Positions 4,881-8,415 of a stretch of DNA of 8,415 bases are shown here, piece after piece; positions within the stretch are counted from its first letter, which is position 1; every line of letters begins with the position of its first letter. The stretch comes from an uncultured Lachnospiraceae bacterium (GTDB lineage Bacteria; Bacillota; Clostridia; Lachnospirales; Lachnospiraceae), in the NCBI GenBank assembly GCA_900555195.1, contig USKC01000122.1:1-8415 (forward strand). The letters are read 5' to 3'. The notes beneath the pieces are model-generated. The model saw only the letters and a list, made by a program, of their open reading frames with translations. It was not told where the DNA came from and made no database searches. The position numbers and the translations under genes are program-made.

Positions 4881-6896
4881 ATGGGAACGAATGTAAACGA
4901 AAAATATGGAAGATCTTATTTTATGCCGCCGGAAGTGACCTATGATTGGGTGAAAAAGGATATCATTGAGAAGCCTCCAATCTGGTGCAGCGTGGATCTG
5001 CGGGATGGAAACCAGGCGCTGATTGAGCCCATGGGGCTGGAAGAGAAGCTGGAGTTCTTTAAAATGCTGGTTGACATCGGATTCAAGGAGATCGAGGTGG
5101 GGTTCCCGGCTGCTTCTGATACGGAATACCGTTTTGTGAGAGAGTTGATCGAGCGGAATATGATTCCGGATGATGTGACGATACAGGTGCTCACCCAGGC
5201 CAGGGAACATATCATTAAGAAGACCTTTGAGTCCGTAAAGGGAGCGCCGCATGCGATCATCCATCTTTATAATTCCACCTCTGTGGCACAGAGAGAACAA
5301 GTTTTCCGCAAAAGCAAGGAAGAGGTGAAGCAGCTGGCCGTGGACGGAGCCGTCCTTTTAAAGCAATTAGCTGAGGAAACGGATGGAAATTTCACGTTTG
5401 AGTACAGCCCGGAGAGTTTTCCGGGAACAGAAGTGGATTATGCGCTGGAGGTATGCAATGCGGTGCTGGATGTCTGGCAGCCCCGGCAGGATCGAAAAGT
5501 GATCATCAATATTCCAACCACGGTTCAGGTGGCGATGCCCCATGTATTCGCCTGCCAGGTGGAGTATCTTCATAAGCATCTGAAATATCGGGACGCAGTT
5601 GTCTTAAGCGTGCATCCGCATAATGACAGGGGATGTGGGATCAGCGACGCGGAGTTCGGCGTTCTGGCGGGCGCAGACCGGGTGGAAGGAACCCTTTTTG
5701 GCAACGGAGAGCGTACCGGAAATGTGGATATTGTGACCCTCGCCCTGAATATGGTCTGCCATGGGGTGGAACCGGGACTGGACTTCAGCCATATCGATGC
5801 GGTCAGAAAGGCATATGAGCGGCTTACGGGCATGCGTGTCTACGAGCGGACGCCCTATGCAGGGGATCTCGTGTTTACGGCGTTCTCCGGTTCCCATCAG
5901 GATGCTATTTCCAAAGGGATGGCTTGGAGGAAGGAAGGAAAGAGCGGGAAACGCTGGGACGTTCCTTATCTGCCAATCGATCCGCAGGATGTGGGCAGGG
6001 AATACGAATCGGATGTGATCCGTATCAACAGCCAGTCCGGAAAGGGTGGCATTGCGTTCATCCTGAAGCAGAATTTCGGTATCTCTTTGCCGGATGAAAT
6101 GAAGGAAGAGGTGGGCTATCTGATGAAAGGGATCTCAGATGAGCGTCACCAGGAACTGTCCCCGAAGGCAATATATGAGATTTTCGAGGAAAATTATGTT
6201 GCGCCCAGGGCCGTATTCTCTGTCCCTGAGTGCCACTTTAAACAGGAAAATGGAATCCGCGCGGAAGTGACCATTGAGCAGGGCAGGGAACGCCGCGTGA
6301 TCGATACGCAGGGAAATGGACGTCTGGACGCCGTGAGCAATGCGGTGAAGCTGTATTTTGGAATCAGCTATCAGCTGGCTGTTTACGAAGAGCACGCGAT
6401 TTCCAGAGGTTCCTCTTCCAAGGCGGCAGCGTATGTGGGAATCCAGTGCGACGGAAAGATGTATTGGGGCGTCGGGATAGATGAGGATATCATCCGCAGT
6501 TCCATCGCTGCCCTGGTTTCAGCTGTCAATAAGCTGCTGGTGAGCCGGAATATTACTGAGGGCAGGGAAGAGCGGATTGTGGACATCATGAAGTATATTC
6601 AGAAACATTATACGGATGTGACGTTGGATGCACTGGCAGAGGAGTTCCATCTGTCCAAGCCGTATTTGTCCAAATACATTCGCATGAAGACAGGAATGAC
6701 GTTCCAGGATGCGGTGAAGAAGGCGAGGCTGAAGAAGGCTGCAAATCTCCTGCGTGAGACCGGCCAGACTGTGGAGAGCATCGCGGGGGCCGTGGGCTAT
6801 GAGAGCGCAGAGCATTTTAACCGGTTATTCAAGAAGACATACGGCATGACCCCGGTCAATTACAGGAATGAAAAGCGGCGTGGCAGCAGAGAATAA
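4881..6896 (+). CDS. leuA: 2-isopropylmalate synthase fused to an AraC-type DNA-binding domain
   Basis: The catalytic part condenses acetyl-CoA with 2-oxoisovalerate, the first committed step of leucine synthesis. The protein has 671 residues from ATG 4881, with AGAGGA (4868-4873) 7 bases upstream. The frame is open further left, but only through the T-box leader. Residues 33-300 form the TIM barrel, with LRDGNQ (40-45; Arg41 and metal ligand Asp42), HPHND (245-249; ligands His245 and His247) and GNGERTGN ending in Asn281. Residues about 440-553 are the allosteric leucine-binding domain, including [13 protein letters not shown] short linker then leads into a full AraC/XylS domain (about 563-663): helix-turn-helix 1 at 581-604 and helix-turn-helix 2 at 630-654, ending with GMTPVNYR. 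Ordinary enzymes of this long class end near residue 555. The fusion could couple leucine binding to gene control; the DNA target is unknown. Confidence 0.93.
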   Translation: MGTNVNEKYGRSYFMPPEVTYDWVKKDIIEKPPIWCSVDLRDGNQALIEPMGLEEKLEFFKMLVDIGFKEIEVGFPAASDTEYRFVRELIERNMIPDDVTIQVLTQAREHIIKKTFESVKGAPHAIIHLYNSTSVAQREQVFRKSKEEVKQLAVDGAVLLKQLAEETDGNFTFEYSPESFPGTEVDYALEVCNAVLDVWQPRQDRKVIINIPTTVQVAMPHVFACQVEYLHKHLKYRDAVVLSVHPHNDRGCGISDAEFGVLAGADRVEGTLFGNGERTGNVDIVTLALNMVCHGVEPGLDFSHIDAVRKAYERLTGMRVYERTPYAGDLVFTAFSGSHQDAISKGMAWRKEGKSGKRWDVPYLPIDPQDVGREYESDVIRINSQSGKGGIAFILKQNFGISLPDEMKEEVGYLMKGISDERHQELSPKAIYEIFEENYVAPRAVFSVPECHFKQENGIRAEVTIEQGRERRVIDTQGNGRLDAVSNAVKLYFGISYQLAVYEEHAISRGSSSKAAAYVGIQCDGKMYWGVGIDEDIIRSSIAALVSAVNKLLVSRNITEGREERIVDIMKYIQKHYTDVTLDALAEEFHLSKPYLSKYIRMKTGMTFQDAVKKARLKKAANLLRETGQTVESIAGAVGYESAEHFNRLFKKTYGMTPVNYRNEKRRGSRE

Positions 6897-6938
6897 GAGA
6901 GACAGAAAAATAGAAATTGATGCCTAAAGGAAAGAAAG

Positions 6939-7568
6939 ATGTGCGGAAGGTATTATATTGACAGCGATATGGAAGAAGGGCTCCAAAGCCTTCTTGTCCG
7001 GATAGAAAGGCAGATACGGATGTCTGTGGATGCCGGAGGAGACAAGGAAGTGCCGAAGAGGCTGATCGAGGGAGGCAGGGATATTTTCCCTGCCTCCGTG
7101 GCGCCTATTGTGCGGGTGAAAGAGAAAAAAGCGGGATTGGAATCCTGTACCTGGGGCTTCCCTGGTTTTGAGAAAGGGCAGGTTTTGTTCAACGCGCGCA
7201 GTGAAACAGTGCTGGATAAGGAACGTTTCCGGGAAAGCGTGCTAAAGCGCCGCTGCCTGATTCCGGCAGCAGGTTTCTACGAATGGTCAGAAAAGAAGGA
7301 AAAATATTATTTTACCCTGCCGGAGGATCGGCGCGTTCTGCTTATGGCCGGATTCTATAAGGCCTTTGCGGAAGGAGGGCATTTCGTCATTCTGACCAGG
7401 CAGGCGGATGATTCTGTCGCCGGCGTGCACCCAAGGATGCCGTTGATTTTGGATGAGGATGCTGCTGTAGAATGGCTGCAAAATGATGCATCTGTCTTAA
7501 AGCTTCTGAAGGCGGATGCACCGCGGCTAAAAAGAGAAAAGAAAGGACAGCTTTCGCTGTTCGACTGA
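6939..7568 (+). CDS. SRAP-family abasic-site processing protein (YedK/HMCES-like)
   Basis: SRAP proteins form a covalent thiazolidine crosslink through Cys2 with abasic sites in single-stranded DNA, shielding the replication fork. The 209-residue protein begins MCGRY, so Cys2 becomes the N-terminal nucleophile after Met removal. The other signature residues are present: NARSE (Asn85, Arg87, Glu90), IPAAGFYEW (108-116, Glu115) and HPRMP (164-168, His164). TWGF (71-74) is the usual substrate-loop motif. AAAGGA (6926-6931) lies 7 bases before the ATG. The protein ends KKGQLSLFD, and QLSLF (204-208) matches the bacterial sliding-clamp-binding pentapeptide, suggesting recruitment by DnaN. The gene starts 42 bases after leuA with no terminator between, so it is probably read from the same transcript although its function is unrelated. 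Confidence 0.93.
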   Translation: MCGRYYIDSDMEEGLQSLLVRIERQIRMSVDAGGDKEVPKRLIEGGRDIFPASVAPIVRVKEKKAGLESCTWGFPGFEKGQVLFNARSETVLDKERFRESVLKRRCLIPAAGFYEWSEKKEKYYFTLPEDRRVLLMAGFYKAFAEGGHFVILTRQADDSVAGVHPRMPLILDEDAAVEWLQNDASVLKLLKADAPRLKREKKGQLSLFD

Positions 7569-7577
7569 ATGGACATG

Positions 7578-7640
7578 GGTCGGATCTACCTGAAGGCGGC
7601 TGTATGCTGTTAAAAAAGACAGGGATCCGGCCTGATTTAT
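7578..7640 (+). terminator. possible terminator after the SRAP gene
   Basis: GGTCGGATC (7578-7586) can pair with GATCCGGCC (7624-7632), nine pairs with one G-U, and an inner CTGT/ACAG pair (7600-7603 and 7619-7622) shortens the loop. It is followed by TGATTTATATT rather than a clean T-run. It is the only reasonable candidate for ending the leuA-SRAP transcript in this gap. Confidence 0.4.
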
Positions 7641-7787
7641 ATTGAAACGAATTTTATTGGCACATATGGATAGAATCTTAGCTTATTTCAGGCGAATATT
7701 CCTATATATATCATAGATTGATGCGCAGATTCCATCATAAAACGCGAAAATAATCTAATATTGCACAAAAAGAAAAAGCAAATATTG
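7641..7787. other. AT-rich intergenic segment
   Basis: No gene is visible here. The only structure is an imperfect inverted repeat, AATATTGC (7757-7764) against GCAAATATT (7778-7786), with one bulged base. It touches the first -10-like element of the next gene and could be an operator. Confidence 0.4.
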
Positions 7788-7821
7788 TATAATTTATTCT
7801 TTCTCTTCTTTCCGATATAAT
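7788..7821 (+). promoter_or_regulatory. two -10-like elements upstream of the lipoprotein gene
   Basis: Two perfect TATAAT hexamers occur at 7788-7793 and 7816-7821. The first has a TTGCAC at 7761-7766, but 21 bases away, which is too far for a standard promoter. The second has only a poor -35 (TTTATT, 7793-7798, spacing 17). Either could be a promoter helped by an activator, as is usual for sugar-transport operons. Confidence 0.4.
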
Positions 7822-7867
7822 AATGATTGTATTGAACAAAGGTACAGAAAATGGAAGGAGGAAGGAT

Positions 7868-8415
7868 ATGAAAAGGAAATTGGTAAGCGTATTATTGAGC
7901 GCTGCAATGCTTGCAACCGCATTGGCGGGCTGCGGCTCCAGCGGAAGCACTTCTACTTCTGCGTCTGCGGAGTCTACGGTGGTACAGGAGGCAGCCTCAT
8001 CCGAGGCGGAAGCCGCATCCACAGAAGCGGCGGCTGCCACAGAGGCATCCACAGAAGCGTCTACGGAAACGGCGGCAGGGGAAAGCACCGCAAGCACCGA
8101 GTACAATCCCAGCGGAGAACTGAACCTGATCCATTATCTGACAGAGACTGCCAAGCTGCAGGCGCTGGACGACCTGGTGGCAGGATTCCAGGAAGAGTAT
8201 CCGGATGTGACAGTCAATGTGGAAGCTATGTCCATGGATAACTATACGGACGTAATTAAGCTGCGTTTCTCCACAGATGAAGCGCCGGACATCATATTCG
8301 GACAGCCTAAGTCCTATTCCGATCTGGTAGAAAACGGACTGATCAAGGATTTGAGCGGTTATGATTTTGTCAGCAGGATGACCGACAGCTCTCAGGAGTG
8401 TGTAACGGTTGACGG
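7868..8415 (+). CDS. ABC transporter substrate-binding lipoprotein, N-terminal part
   Basis: The gene runs off the right edge; 182 codons are visible. AAGGAGG (7855-7861) sits 6 bases before the ATG, an almost perfect ribosome binding site. Residues 1-22 are a lipoprotein signal: MKRK, a hydrophobic stretch, then ALAGC with Cys22 as the lipidated residue, so the protein is anchored to the outer face of the membrane. Residues 23 to about 78 are a low-complexity Ala/Ser/Thr/Glu tether with repeated STEA units. From about residue 82 (ELNLIHYLTE) the sequence matches family-1 extracellular solute-binding proteins: LDDLVAGFQEEYPDVTVNVE, then STDEAPDIIFG and LVENGLIKDLSGY. This class usually binds sugars or oligosaccharides for a two-permease (CUT1) importer, whose genes would be expected downstream. 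The substrate cannot be told from this fragment. Confidence 0.9.
   Translation, partial: MKRKLVSVLLSAAMLATALAGCGSSGSTSTSASAESTVVQEAASSEAEAASTEAAAATEASTEASTETAAGESTASTEYNPSGELNLIHYLTETAKLQALDDLVAGFQEEYPDVTVNVEAMSMDNYTDVIKLRFSTDEAPDIIFGQPKSYSDLVENGLIKDLSGYDFVSRMTDSSQECVTVD
8015..8059 (+). repeat. short in-frame repeat in the lipoprotein tether
   Basis: GCATCCACAGAAGCG at 8015-8029 recurs exactly at 8045-8059, 30 bases (10 codons) later, and encodes Ala-Ser-Thr-Glu-Ala. Degenerate STEA/STET units continue to about 8100. This is a repetitive linker that could vary in length by slippage or recombination. Confidence 0.7.

Noticed and set aside
7642..7662. Catabolite-repression (cre) site upstream of the lipoprotein gene
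   Set aside because: TTGAAACGAATTTTA resembles the cre consensus but has one base too few before the CG and lacks the matching right half.
7761..7793. TTGCAC/TATAAT promoter for the lipoprotein gene
   Set aside because: The spacing is 21 bases, outside the normal range; only the -10 elements are reported.
1..8415. CRISPR array, tRNA, rRNA or transposase gene
   Set aside because: No regularly spaced repeats, tRNA cloverleaf, rRNA motifs or DDE-type transposase were seen in the window.

Overview
This window reads like a chromosomal stretch from an anaerobic Firmicute, most likely a member of Lachnospiraceae (Clostridia). The evidence is strong AGGAGG-type ribosome binding sites, a leucine T-box leader, an Rpn-family nuclease with the Arg/Glu-rich 'EGRA' tail common in that family, and a sugar-type ABC transporter lipoprotein with an Ala/Ser/Thr/Glu linker. 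Base composition is mosaic. The first 1.2 kb is very AT-rich (for example 11 G/C in 841-900), whereas the leuA region is GC-rich (39 G/C in 5641-5700).

Left part (1-2419): the end of what looks like a surface-polysaccharide locus. It holds two adjacent DUF6270-type (SGNH-like) genes, the first cut by the window edge, followed by a UDP-glucose 6-dehydrogenase (ugd) that makes UDP-glucuronate. A 404-base non-coding gap rich in inverted repeats follows.

Middle part (2745-4502): a promoter and an Rpn-family PD-(D/E)XK nuclease gene. This gene carries an in-frame internal ribosome binding site and ATG that would produce its C-terminal domain as a separate small protein, the arrangement described for E. 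coli RpnL/RpnS toxin with intragenic antitoxin. Downstream comes a pRiA4b ORF-3-family gene, and then a second, free-standing copy of exactly that C-terminal piece. The copy has its own copy of the same ribosome binding site and one extra four-residue repeat. Codon differences between the copies are 14 synonymous to 3 non-synonymous. This is the best candidate here for an under-described system: a nuclease toxin with both an embedded and a detached antitoxin-like gene.

Right part (4520-7640): a promoter and a complete T-box leader (specifier CUG, UGGU bulge, mutually exclusive antiterminator and terminator) control a 2-isopropylmalate synthase. In the same reading frame that enzyme continues into a complete AraC-type DNA-binding domain. 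The fusion joins a leucine-feedback enzyme to a transcription-factor domain. Close behind lies an SRAP (YedK/HMCES-like) abasic-site DNA-protein crosslink gene that ends in a canonical beta-clamp-binding peptide, QLSLF.

Right edge (7788-8415): -10-like promoter elements and the start of a lipoprotein substrate-binding protein, presumably the first gene of a sugar ABC transporter operon that continues outside the window.
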